A stretch of 35,741 nucleotides of DNA, from the NCBI GenBank assembly GCA_026708965.1, contig JAPOTY010000010.1, positions 1-35,741 on the forward strand, in the 5' to 3' direction. Position 1 is the stretch's first letter, and every line of letters begins with the position of its first letter. This DNA is from Gammaproteobacteria bacterium (GTDB taxonomy: Bacteria; Pseudomonadota; Gammaproteobacteria; Steroidobacterales; Foliamicaceae). The notes below the pieces were generated by a model that was given only the letters and a program-made list of their open reading frames with translations, ran no database searches and was not told where the DNA came from. This document shows positions 1 to 6,978 of this stretch, piece after piece. Made by a program: the position numbers and the translations under genes.

Positions 1-20
1 ATTAGGTTAGTGGCTGATTT

Positions 21-1115
21 CTATAGGAATTGTGACTTTGGGATATAATTCCCTTCGCAAAACAGCGATGCCGCCTTGATGGCGGCGTAAACCCGCCGCC
101 CCGGCGCCAGCTTCAGTTGGCGCGCCGAGCGCCGGGTCACGCGCGCCCACAAGATTTGCCCCACATCCACCACTACGTTGCTGAAGGTGTCGTCTTCCTC
201 CAGCACGCGCTCCACCACGCCGCCCATCGCGTTCAGCATGCTGCTGCGTTGCGGCGGCGCCAGCGACAGCGCCACGTCGCCGGCCCGCACCTGAAGCACC
301 ACTTCGTTGCCGTTGGCCGCATCCAGCCGCGGAAGCAGCAGGGTGTGGGCGCCGCAACTCAAGCGGCTCAAGCCGTCGCCGTCGTCGGTGCGCTCCATGC
401 GGCAGAACAGCAGCGCGCCCGCGCCGCGCCGGCCGGTCAGCGACTGCAATTCCGGCCTGCCGAGCAAATCCTGCGGCGCTCCCACCGCCTTCACTGCGCC
501 TTGGTCGATCAGCGCCAGACGCCCGGCCAGCCGCAGCACTTCCCCCATGCGGTGCGTGATGTAAAGGACCACCCGGTTGGCATCACGGCCCAGTCCGGCG
601 AGCATGCCCAGCACCTCGTTGCGGCGGGCGCCGTCCAGCCCCGCCAAAGGCTCGTCCAGCAGCAGCGCCTGCGGGCCGGTCAGCAGCGCACGTCCAATCG
701 CTACGCGCTGCTGTTCACCTCCCGACAGCGTCATCGGTCGGCGGTGAAGCAGCGGGCCGAGCTCCAGCCGCTCCACCACTTCGCCCAGGTTCGGAGGCGC
801 AAGCGCGCCGCGCCGCCGCCCGTAGGCCAGGTTGCCGCGCACGCTCAAATGCGGGAACAGGCGCCCGTCCTGGAACACCACGCCCACGGAGCGGCGCTCC
901 GGGGGCAGGTCGATGCGGCGCGAACGGCTGAACACGCAGGTTTCCCCGATCGTGATTTCGCCCTCGTCGGGTGCCAGAAGGCCGGCAACCATCTTGACCA
1001 GGCTGGTCTTGCCCGCGCCGGACGGGCCGAACAGAGCGGTTACGCCGAAGCCCAGCCGAAGCTCCCCGCTCCACTCGAAGGCGGCCAGCTTCTTGCGCGC
1101 TTTGACGGTGAGCAT
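21..1115 (-). CDS. modC: Molybdate ABC transporter ATP-binding protein ModC
   Basis: This is the cytoplasmic ATPase that powers molybdate import through ModB. The Walker A motif GPSGAGKTS lies near residue 32, the signature LSGGEQQRVAIGRAL is in the middle, Walker B reads ALLLDEPLAGLD, and a switch His follows in YITHRM. The last roughly 100 residues look like the MOP/TOBE molybdate-binding domain typical of ModC, giving 364 residues, a normal length. The reading frame is open further upstream into modB, but the ATG at 1115 (MLTVKARKKL) fits the family start and lies 5 bases after the modB stop, so modBC is clearly one transcription unit. The assignment to molybdate rather than another anion rests on the ModA and ModB neighbours. 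Confidence 0.93.
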   Translation of the reverse strand: MLTVKARKKLAAFEWSGELRLGFGVTALFGPSGAGKTSLVKMVAGLLAPDEGEITIGETCVFSRSRRIDLPPERRSVGVVFQDGRLFPHLSVRGNLAYGRRRGALAPPNLGEVVERLELGPLLHRRPMTLSGGEQQRVAIGRALLTGPQALLLDEPLAGLDGARRNEVLGMLAGLGRDANRVVLYITHRMGEVLRLAGRLALIDQGAVKAVGAPQDLLGRPELQSLTGRRGAGALLFCRMERTDDGDGLSRLSCGAHTLLLPRLDAANGNEVVLQVRAGDVALSLAPPQRSSMLNAMGGVVERVLEEDDTFSNVVVDVGQILWARVTRRSARQLKLAPGRRVYAAIKAASLFCEGNYIPKSQFL

Positions 1116-1120
1116 GGCGG

Positions 1121-1807
1121 TTATGCGCCTCGGCCCAGCCGCTTGCGCGCCGCGCGCGCCGCCAGTTCGGAAGCCGCCAGCGCCAGTATCGCCAGCATCA
1201 GCGACACGCCTGCCAGCCAAGCCGCGGCGGCCTCGCCCTCGGGGGTTTGAAGCAGCGTGTAAATGGCCAGCGGCAGGGTGCGGGTTTGGCCCGGCACGTT
1301 GGAGACGAAGGTGATGGTGGCGCCGAACTCGCCTAGGCAGCGGGCGAACGCGAGCAGCGCGCCGCTGATCAACCCGGGCGCGGCCAGCGGCAGGGTAACG
1401 GTGAGCAACGCCCGCAGCGGCGTTGCGCCCAGTGTGCGGGCGGCTTCCTCCAGCCGCTGGTCAACCGACTCGATCCCCAGGCGGATGGCCCGCACCATCA
1501 GCGGGAAGGCCATCACCGCGGCGGCCACAGCCGCGCCTTTCCAAGTGAAGGTGAGGCTGATGCCGAACGTGTCGTGCAGCCATCCTCCCAGCGCGCCGTT
1601 GCGCCCCAGCACCGCGAGCAGCAGATAGCCCACCACCACCGGCGGCGTGACCAGCGGCAAATGCACCAGCCCGTCCAGCAGGATCTTGCCCGGGAAGCGG
1701 CAGCGCGCCAAGATCCAGGCGCAGGCGATGCCCGCCGGCAGCGAACAGGCCACGGCCCAAAGCGATACCTTGAGCGAAAGCGCCGCGATTTCCCAAACGG
1801 GCATCAT
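1121..1807 (-). CDS. modB: Molybdate ABC transporter permease ModB
   Basis: This is the inner-membrane channel of the molybdate importer, 228 residues with about five hydrophobic segments. The cytoplasmic coupling (EAA) loop reads EEAARTLGATPLRALLTVTLP, followed by FARCLGEFGATITFVSNVPGQT, a stretch characteristic of ModB. I chose the ATG at 1807 (MMPVWEIAAL) because the equivalent position in the truncated duplicate copy, at 2943, also starts with ATG overlapping the modA stop (ATGA). An upstream in-frame extension to 2116 exists but reads through the duplicated leader and is unlikely to be translated. modC follows after 5 bases. Unusually, modA is not immediately upstream: a toxin-antitoxin pair and duplicated sequence separate them. 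Confidence 0.93.
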   Translation of the reverse strand: MMPVWEIAALSLKVSLWAVACSLPAGIACAWILARCRFPGKILLDGLVHLPLVTPPVVVGYLLLAVLGRNGALGGWLHDTFGISLTFTWKGAAVAAAVMAFPLMVRAIRLGIESVDQRLEEAARTLGATPLRALLTVTLPLAAPGLISGALLAFARCLGEFGATITFVSNVPGQTRTLPLAIYTLLQTPEGEAAAAWLAGVSLMLAILALAASELAARAARKRLGRGA

Positions 1808-1845
1808 CGCCGGAAAGGGTGCCGGTAAAGCATGCGCGCCAGCAT
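1804..1845 (-). pseudogene. 13-codon relic of modA in front of modB
   Basis: Read on the minus strand this gives MLARMLYRHPFRR and a TGA that overlaps the modB ATG. Its first nine codons match the start of intact modA (MLALMLYRH), and the last codons resemble the modA end (PFQR, stop). It therefore looks like a second modA copy from which nearly everything was deleted in frame, keeping the ATGA coupling to modB. Whether the mini-ORF is translated is unknown. Confidence 0.55.
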
Positions 1846-1922
1846 ACCAATTGCTGCGCCCCGCCGGCCAAGGAGCGCCGCCGGTATTGTGCTTGCCCAA
1901 GGGAACCAAGGCTAGGAATCGG
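1820..1922 (-). repeat. Duplicated modA leader, copy 2 (upstream of modB)
   Basis: Two blocks here match the region before intact modA: 1820-1855 matches 3730-3765 with about three differences, and 1901-1922 matches 3825-3846 with two. The sequence between the blocks has diverged. If the modA promoter lies in this leader, modBC would have inherited its own copy. No clear ModE site was recognised. Confidence 0.6.
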
Positions 1923-1994
1923 CAAAGACGATCGGCATGGCGATTATCGACTCGGCCGACTGCAACTTCCATTGGGACGGGAGCAATTTGGGAT

Positions 1995-2522
1995 TTATGA
2001 ATGGGAGTCTCTGAGGGCAATCTGGCGTAGCGGAAGAAACAAGCGCATCGGAGCTTCCGTGAGCGGCGCGAAGCCAAATTTCTCGTAGAAGCGTTTTGCT
2101 TCTTGATTCGCGGCATCGACGATCAGGGCGTGCATAGCCACCGTTTCACTGGCGGCCAAGGTGCGCTTGACGGCATCAGCAAGAAGCATGCGTCCGAGGC
2201 CGCGTCCATGCGTTGAACGATCAACCGCCAGCCGACCGATCAACGCGCAGGGAATCGAATGGCGAGGCAGCTTCCGCGAAAGCTCATCAGGCAGTGAAGT
2301 CAGTTCGATCGACAGGGCGCTTAGCGTATAGAAGCCGAGGACGGCATCGGAGTTATCATCGGTGCAGACAAACACTCGGGCGATGCGGCGCTGAATATCC
2401 TGGCCAGCTTGGCGCTTCAGGTAGCGGTCTAGTTGCGGAAGCCCGCAGGAAAACGCCGCCCGGTCGTGCCGTTTGCTGAGCGGCTCTACAATCAACTTTG
2501 AGATATGGTCAACGCGAATCAA
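1995..2522 (-). CDS. GNAT acetyltransferase toxin, TacT/AtaT-like
   Basis: This 175-residue protein has the GNAT fold signature of toxins that acetylate aminoacyl-tRNA. The early part carries AAFSCGLPQLDRYL, typical of TacT-like proteins (a CG.P.LD.YL pattern), the acetyl-CoA loop HGRGLG is at residues 105-110, and a Tyr in RFYEKFGF is near residue 146. The start is TTG at 2522, which overlaps the upstream DUF1778 gene by 14 bases, the usual antitoxin-first order of these type II modules. It sits between modA and modB and points the same way, so readthrough into modBC is possible. The target tRNA cannot be predicted from the sequence. Confidence 0.85.
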   Translation of the reverse strand: MIRVDHISKLIVEPLSKRHDRAAFSCGLPQLDRYLKRQAGQDIQRRIARVFVCTDDNSDAVLGFYTLSALSIELTSLPDELSRKLPRHSIPCALIGRLAVDRSTHGRGLGRMLLADAVKRTLAASETVAMHALIVDAANQEAKRFYEKFGFAPLTEAPMRLFLPLRQIALRDSHS

Positions 2523-2796
2523 TGCGCCGAGCGTGCTCCTCTAGCGCCGAACGAAGGCGCTCATTCCGCTCCGGCATCTCGGTCAGGGCATCGAAAAAAC
2601 GCAATGCGTCGTTGCGGGCGAGAGCCAACGTCTCGTATTTTTCGATCGTCTCTTCGGCAGTTGCCAGTGCGCTCGACACGATGAAAGCACTGACAGCCTT
2701 GCCTTCAACAGAGGCCGCCCGCTCGATAAGCCGCTTCGCTGCTTCGCTAAGCCTTAGGTTTATGCGCTCACTGTGAGCCGTGCTTGTTTGAACCAT
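2509..2796 (-). CDS. DUF1778 (TacA-like) antitoxin
   Basis: This 95-residue protein starts with a ribbon-helix-helix pattern (ERINLRLSEAAKRLIERAASVEGKAVSAFI), the hallmark of DUF1778 antitoxins. A charged helical tail follows, which in the family wraps and inhibits the GNAT toxin. It precedes and overlaps the toxin gene. Such antitoxins normally bind their own promoter; a candidate inverted-repeat operator overlaps its start codon at 2794-2824. The family call is firm and activity is inferred. Confidence 0.87.
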   Translation of the reverse strand: MVQTSTAHSERINLRLSEAAKRLIERAASVEGKAVSAFIVSSALATAEETIEKYETLALARNDALRFFDALTEMPERNERLRSALEEHARRIDSR

Positions 2797-2824
2797 TGCA
2801 TCGCTCTCGTTTCGGAATGCAATG
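2794..2824 (-). promoter_or_regulatory. Candidate operator of the tacAT-like pair
   Basis: There are perfect 8-base arms CATTGCAT and ATGCAATG separated by 15 bases; the left arm contains the antitoxin start codon. On the minus strand CCGAAACGA also occurs twice nearby. RHH antitoxins commonly repress from such sites, so autoregulation is plausible but inferred. Confidence 0.45.
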
Positions 2825-2853
2825 TACGTCGTTTCGGTGCCTTATGCAAGATC

Positions 2854-2889
2854 ATGCTCGCGGTGCTTGCCAACGCAAGCGGATGTCCG
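2854..2889. repeat. Dispersed 36-base repeat, copy 1
   Basis: This stretch matches 5724-5759 in the same orientation with about five differences and includes the shared run CGCAAGCGGATGTCCG. It directly follows the truncated modB start and precedes the toxin-antitoxin pair, so it marks the breakpoint of the mod operon. Both copies are noncoding as far as can be seen. Confidence 0.6.
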
Positions 2890-2907
2890 CCTTGATCCCG
2901 CGCTCCG

Positions 2908-2943
2908 GAGCGAAAGCGCCGCGATTTCCCAAACGTGCGTCAT
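2908..2943 (-). pseudogene. Truncated 5' end of a second modB copy
   Basis: On the minus strand this begins with ATG overlapping the modA stop (ATGA) and encodes MTHVWEIAALSL, matching the first 12 codons of intact modB. The region 2908-2955 matches 1772-1819 with three differences. After codon 12 the similarity stops and unrelated sequence leads into the dispersed repeat. It is the expected modA-modB junction with modB cut off. Confidence 0.75.
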
Positions 2944-3755
2944 CGCTGGAAAGGGATGAAACGGTGCGCCAGGAATACCTGCTGCGCCTCGTCGCTGAAC
3001 AGGTACTCGTAGAAGGCCCGCGCCGCCGCGCCGCCATCCGGCTTAACCGAGGCCAGCTCGTAGCGGATCGGCGAATGGCTTTCCTCCGGGAACCACGCGG
3101 CGGCAACCAGGCCCGATTCGGCGCTGAGTTCGCTGGCATAGGTGATGCCCAGCGGCGCCTCGCCCCGGGCCACGCGCATGCTCACCGCCCGGGCGTTGGC
3201 GGCGAACGCCAAGCGCCCCTCAAGGCGCTCCCAGATTCCTAAGCGCCGCAGCGCTTCGCGGCCGTAGAGGCCAGCCGGAACGTGCGCCGGATCCCCGATG
3301 ACCAGAGGCGTTTCGCCGAGCGCGGCCAGCAGCGTGTCCGGGTCCGCGAGGCTCACGCTTTGATCCGAGCCTCTCTGCTTGATCACCACCAGCCGGTTGC
3401 CCAGCAGTTCCTTGCGGCTGCCGGGCGCCAGCAGACGGGCGCCGTCAAGCGCATCCATCCATTCGCGGTTGGCCGACAAAAACAGCGCCGGCCGCGCTCC
3501 ATTAAGAACCTGCCGGGCCAGCGTGGCCGACGATGCGAACGACAGCCTGAGCGGGACACCTGCGCGGCGCTCATGAATGGCCGCCAGTTCGCTCAGCGCC
3601 GCCGTGGTGCTGGCCGCCGCGAAAATCACCGGCGGCTTCGGCGCCGCGCCCGCCGCAAGCGCTAGAAACAGCGCGGCAAGGCCCGCCGCCGCACGAGCCA
3701 ACCGCGCCCGCCAGTCCGCGCAGCAATAGTGCCGGTAAAGCATAAGCGCCAGCAT
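2940..3755 (-). CDS. modA: Molybdate ABC transporter substrate-binding protein ModA
   Basis: This is a periplasmic protein that captures molybdate for ModBC. After a signal peptide (hydrophobic core LAALFLALAAGAA) the mature part begins PPVIFAAASTTAALSELA, the ModA pattern in which early Ser/Thr residues contact the oxyanion. Further family stretches are LFLSANREWMDAL and VIGDPAHVPAGLYGREAL. It has 271 residues from the ATG at 3755; a second ATG at 3743 is possible. The frame is open to 3920, but that part corresponds to the leader shared with modB. The stop overlaps the start of the truncated modB copy, so this modA has lost its direct coupling to a complete modB. Confidence 0.92.
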   Translation of the reverse strand: MLALMLYRHYCCADWRARLARAAAGLAALFLALAAGAAPKPPVIFAAASTTAALSELAAIHERRAGVPLRLSFASSATLARQVLNGARPALFLSANREWMDALDGARLLAPGSRKELLGNRLVVIKQRGSDQSVSLADPDTLLAALGETPLVIGDPAHVPAGLYGREALRRLGIWERLEGRLAFAANARAVSMRVARGEAPLGITYASELSAESGLVAAAWFPEESHSPIRYELASVKPDGGAAARAFYEYLFSDEAQQVFLAHRFIPFQR

Positions 3756-3846
3756 ACCAACTGCGGAATACGCCGCGCTGATTTTGCCGACTATTTGGCG
3801 ATTCCGGCCTTGATCTTGCTCAACGGGAATCAGGGCTAGGAATCGG
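3730..3846 (-). repeat. Duplicated modA leader, copy 1
   Basis: This partner of the region at 1820-1922 covers the modA start and its upstream sequence. The two conserved blocks are the start-codon block (3730-3765) and a block ending in CTAGGAATCGG (3825-3846). The modA promoter probably lies here, but no convincing -35/-10 pair or ModE site was identified by eye. Confidence 0.55.
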
Positions 3847-3925
3847 TGGTTTCCCGTCTTGCCGCCTGATCGCAAATGTTCAGCCGTAAGGCCGGAGCGC
3901 GTCGGGCCACGATGCCTCAATTGGC

Positions 3926-4177
3926 TTGCCAGTTGTTATTTCATCGTGTGATAGGGTTTGGAAGATAATCGACAAAGCGATCCGTCAACAATCCATCCTC
4001 AGGCGCGTGTTGCTTGTTCTCGGATTATTCATCGGCTCGGCAGTGTGCAATCCTCTAGACTCCGACGATGAGCCAACAGAAGAGATTGTGGTGGTTGGAA
4101 AGCGTCTGCATTACCACTACACGGATGCTGATGGGGACCGCAAGGACCCAACGGAAGTATTCAGTTGTGGCGATTAA
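3926..4177 (+). CDS. Small exported protein of unknown function
   Basis: The reading frame has up to 83 residues, with a basic start, a hydrophobic segment (VLLVLGLFIGSAV) followed by Cys, and an acidic tail containing EEIVVVGKRLHYHY. It looks like a signal or lipoprotein-type leader, but the residue before Cys is Val, so the lipobox is poor. The start is uncertain: the frame opens with TTG at 3926 and an internal GTG is possible. The stop overlaps the GTG of the next gene by 11 bases, which argues for a translationally coupled pair. I do not recognise a family. Confidence 0.5.
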   Translation: MPVVISSCDRVWKIIDKAIRQQSILRRVLLVLGLFIGSAVCNPLDSDDEPTEEIVVVGKRLHYHYTDADGDRKDPTEVFSCGD

Positions 4178-5666
4178 GAGCCAAGCGAAACGTATGCTGG
4201 GGTATGGCGCCGTTGCGGTTGCCGCTTGCATCGCAATCGCCGTGGCCTTGCGTTTCATCTCCGAGCGCACGACTGAAGGGGACCATGGTCCGCCTAAATC
4301 CATCGATCTTCATCTATCCGCTGGCGGAATAACCCGGGAAGCCCCGAGCGCAGAGGTGTGGGAAGTTGGCCGGAGATATCCTGCGCCTCGTGATGAACCG
4401 GCGTTGATGCCGCAGGAAGTCATCAATGCGGCGGGGTGCGCGATGCGAGTGGGCAAAGGCCAAGCAAGCGATTTGGCGGTTGTGGTGGTGCCTGCTGCCG
4501 GAGGCGCGCGCTTTTCGGTGCTTGACGATGCGGGGCAGGTATTCGGCGGCTTCCTGCCCTTTCTGCCCAATCATCAAAAAATCGGCAAGAACGCGAGCGG
4601 GGCCGTCGTGGCTGGATTTGGCGACCTTCGCCTGAACCAGAGAGGCAACCGGGGCGATGAAGCGGCGGAGCCTGTGCGGATTTTCCTCGACGGCCAGCTG
4701 ATCTACGAGCACGACAAGCTTTGGTGGTTCGGGGTCGCCAGCGACGGCTCGTCATATTCGGCGCTTGAGCCGCTCGGAGGAGGCCAATCGCGGCTGCTGA
4801 TCCATAATCTGGATGAAGGCAAGAAGATCAGCCACTATTTGGGAGACCTTTACGATGCCAGCAACGCCGAACTGCCCTACGGGCTAGCCTACTCCGCCAG
4901 CAACCGCGAGTTGCACTTATCGCCCTCGTACAGCGGGGACTCGGCGGGCATGGGCGCCCACTACTTCTACTCGACGACAGATGCGGAAAGCGTACGCAAA
5001 ATCCGCGTTGAACAGAGGTCTTTTTCCTCGGTTGACGTTGCGCGCTTCCATTCGTCCGAGGCGGGATATTTTGTTTACGGCCGGGATCCGGAAGAGCCTG
5101 AGGAATTGCCGGACATGGTGGTCCGCCGAGAGTTCAACTGGGATGATGGAACTGCGAAAGACATTTGGGCACGAGCCGTAGAGGCTTGGATCAGTCCGCA
5201 TTCCGTGCGGGTTTTTGGCGACGGCGAATGGCTGATGTTTAAGACGGCTCCAAAGAATCCAATGGAAAGCGGCAATGATCGGGCATACCGATTGTGGGTT
5301 CTTGACGGCCACTCGGCGAAAGTGCTTATTGATTTTCCGACGGCCGCCACAGCCGAGCAATTGGCGCGCTTGGCGGATGTCATGCATCCTCAGGCGACTA
5401 TGAAGGACATCGGCGCCGTTAAGGGTGCCACAATGCTGGAAAACAAGCTGCTGGTGGCTCGCGAATTACCAGCCTCCGCCAACGCCGTTGTTCCCGAACT
5501 GGTTTATGATGTTTTCAGTCTGATCGGCCCTTCCGCCGACGGCAAACCGGAGTTGCGGGTGGCTGTTAATAGAACGCCGGAGAATCTTTGCGCGTCCTTT
5601 GATTTCCCTAGAACGTTGTCGGTGAAAGACGGGACGCTCACGTTCGCGCCGTCTCAATATTTTTAA
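4167..5666 (+). CDS. Membrane-anchored extracytoplasmic protein of unknown function
   Basis: This protein has 499 residues from a GTG at 4167, chosen because GGAAG lies 9 bases upstream and because it makes the sequence start just before a single transmembrane helix (GAVAVAACIAIAVAL). The frame is open back to 4068, but that extension overlaps the preceding gene in another frame. The rest is hydrophilic and rich in short beta-type segments with aromatic and Gly-Asp turns (DKLWWFGVASDGSSY, GDGEWLMFKT), which suggests a beta-propeller-like fold outside the membrane. No catalytic motif is seen. It probably works with the small exported protein it overlaps. Confidence 0.72.
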   Translation: MAIKSQAKRMLGYGAVAVAACIAIAVALRFISERTTEGDHGPPKSIDLHLSAGGITREAPSAEVWEVGRRYPAPRDEPALMPQEVINAAGCAMRVGKGQASDLAVVVVPAAGGARFSVLDDAGQVFGGFLPFLPNHQKIGKNASGAVVAGFGDLRLNQRGNRGDEAAEPVRIFLDGQLIYEHDKLWWFGVASDGSSYSALEPLGGGQSRLLIHNLDEGKKISHYLGDLYDASNAELPYGLAYSASNRELHLSPSYSGDSAGMGAHYFYSTTDAESVRKIRVEQRSFSSVDVARFHSSEAGYFVYGRDPEEPEELPDMVVRREFNWDDGTAKDIWARAVEAWISPHSVRVFGDGEWLMFKTAPKNPMESGNDRAYRLWVLDGHSAKVLIDFPTAATAEQLARLADVMHPQATMKDIGAVKGATMLENKLLVARELPASANAVVPELVYDVFSLIGPSADGKPELRVAVNRTPENLCASFDFPRTLSVKDGTLTFAPSQYF

Positions 5667-5675
5667 GCCTTCGTT

Positions 5676-5695
5676 CGGCCTGTCGGGCCGGTTTT
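5676..5695 (+). terminator. Possible intrinsic terminator after the 499-residue gene
   Basis: A five-base GC stem, CGGCC and GGCCG, with a five-base loop is followed by GTTTT. It lies ten bases after the stop codon. The stem is short, so efficiency is uncertain. Confidence 0.45.
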
Positions 5696-5723
5696 ATCTT
5701 CGTGCGTTTCTTCTTTTGGAGGA

Positions 5724-5759
5724 ATGCTCGCAGTGCCTTCCAGCGCAAGCGGATGTCCG
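5724..5759. repeat. Dispersed 36-base repeat, copy 2
   Basis: This is the partner of 2854-2889, lying in the gap before the cytochrome peroxidase operon. The copies share their 3' half exactly and differ at about five positions in the 5' half. No gene is seen in 5696-5832 besides this repeat and the ribosome binding site of the next gene. Confidence 0.6.
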
Positions 5760-5832
5760 AATCAAGGCTCGCCGGGCTTGACTTGTTATGTGCGCCGCGT
5801 AGGATGATCGGGAAGAGGATTAGGGAGGAATG

Positions 5833-6963
5833 ATGGCACGGAGATTGGTTGCAGCGCTTGGCGCGATAACGTTTGCGGCAATGGCTTCGGCGGCCCCGCT
5901 GGGCTTGCCCGAACTGCCTGTGCCGGATGACAACCCCATGACGCCGGCCAAGATCGCGCTGGGCGACAAGCTGTTTCACGACGAGCGATTCAGCGCCACT
6001 GGCGAAGTGAGTTGCTCCACCTGCCATGAGCGGGAAAAGGGCTTCACCGACAGCCCATTGAGCACCTCGGAAGGCATCCTGGGGCTGACCGGCACCCGCA
6101 ACTCGCCCACCGCCACCAACGCCGCCTACTTCGAGACCCTCTTCTGGGACGGGCGCTCGCCCAGCTTGGAGGAGCAGGCCCAGCATCCATTTCTGAACCC
6201 GGTGGAAATGGGGCTTGAAACCCACGATCCAATTCTTGAAATCGTGGCCAAGGATCCGGACTACGTGGCCGCCTTCCGCGAGGTGTTCGGCAAGGAGCCG
6301 GGCCAAGTCACGATCAACGAGGTCACCAAGGCCATCGCCGCCTTCCAGCGCACCCTCTTGTTCGGCAATTCGCGCTTCGACCGCTACTGGTTCGGCGGCG
6401 AGGAGGATGCATTGAGCGAGGCTGAAATCCGCGGCTTGGACCTGTTTCTGAATGAAGGGCGCTGCGTGTCCTGCCACACCATCGAGCACGACCACGCGCT
6501 GTTCACCGACCACCGATTCCACAATCTGGGCGTGGGGATCAACGATATCCAAGGCCGCATTCCCGAGGCGGTGGACAGTTTCCTCGCCGCCCTGGCGCGG
6601 GGCGCCGAGGTCGATGAGACGGTGCTTTCGGAGAAGCTATCCTCAGAGCTCGGCCGCTTCGCGATTTCGGAAATGTTCGACGACTTGGGCGCGTTCAAGA
6701 CGCCCACCCTGCGCAACGTGGCCGCCACCGCGCCGTACATGCACGACGGCAGCCTGGCCACGCTCAAGGAAGTGATGGACCACTACAACAACGGCGGCGT
6801 CACCGAGGCCGACGACCCGGTCAACGATTTCCTGTCCAGCGGCATACGGCCCTTGGACCTCACCGACGAGCAGGTGGCCGACTTGGTGCTGTTTATGGAA
6901 GCGCTCACCAGCCCGGAATACGAAGCCCTGGCCGAGGCGGCCGATGCCTCCGGCCTGGACTGA
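5833..6963 (+). CDS. Di-heme cytochrome c peroxidase (CcpA/MauG family)
   Basis: This is a periplasmic enzyme that reduces hydrogen peroxide with electrons from a c-type cytochrome, or, if MauG-like, oxidises a protein substrate. A signal peptide (MARRLVAALGAITFAAMASAA) is followed by two heme-binding motifs, CSTCH at residues 61-65 and CVSCH at 211-215, as in bacterial di-heme peroxidases. The family stretches LFWDGRSPSLEEQA and FKTPTLRNVAATAPYMHDG are present. Its 376 residues are normal. GGGAGG lies four bases before the ATG at 5833; an ATG at 5830 is too close. The next gene starts 15 bases after the stop. The electron donor is probably the cytochrome encoded two genes on. Confidence 0.9.
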   Translation: MARRLVAALGAITFAAMASAAPLGLPELPVPDDNPMTPAKIALGDKLFHDERFSATGEVSCSTCHEREKGFTDSPLSTSEGILGLTGTRNSPTATNAAYFETLFWDGRSPSLEEQAQHPFLNPVEMGLETHDPILEIVAKDPDYVAAFREVFGKEPGQVTINEVTKAIAAFQRTLLFGNSRFDRYWFGGEEDALSEAEIRGLDLFLNEGRCVSCHTIEHDHALFTDHRFHNLGVGINDIQGRIPEAVDSFLAALARGAEVDETVLSEKLSSELGRFAISEMFDDLGAFKTPTLRNVAATAPYMHDGSLATLKEVMDHYNNGGVTEADDPVNDFLSSGIRPLDLTDEQVADLVLFMEALTSPEYEALAEAADASGLD

Positions 6964-6978
6964 GCGGAGCACAGAACG

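Noticed and set aside
117-1250. Plus-strand frame of 377 codons over modC
   Set aside because: It is antisense to modC; His/Gln/Arg-rich with no motif.
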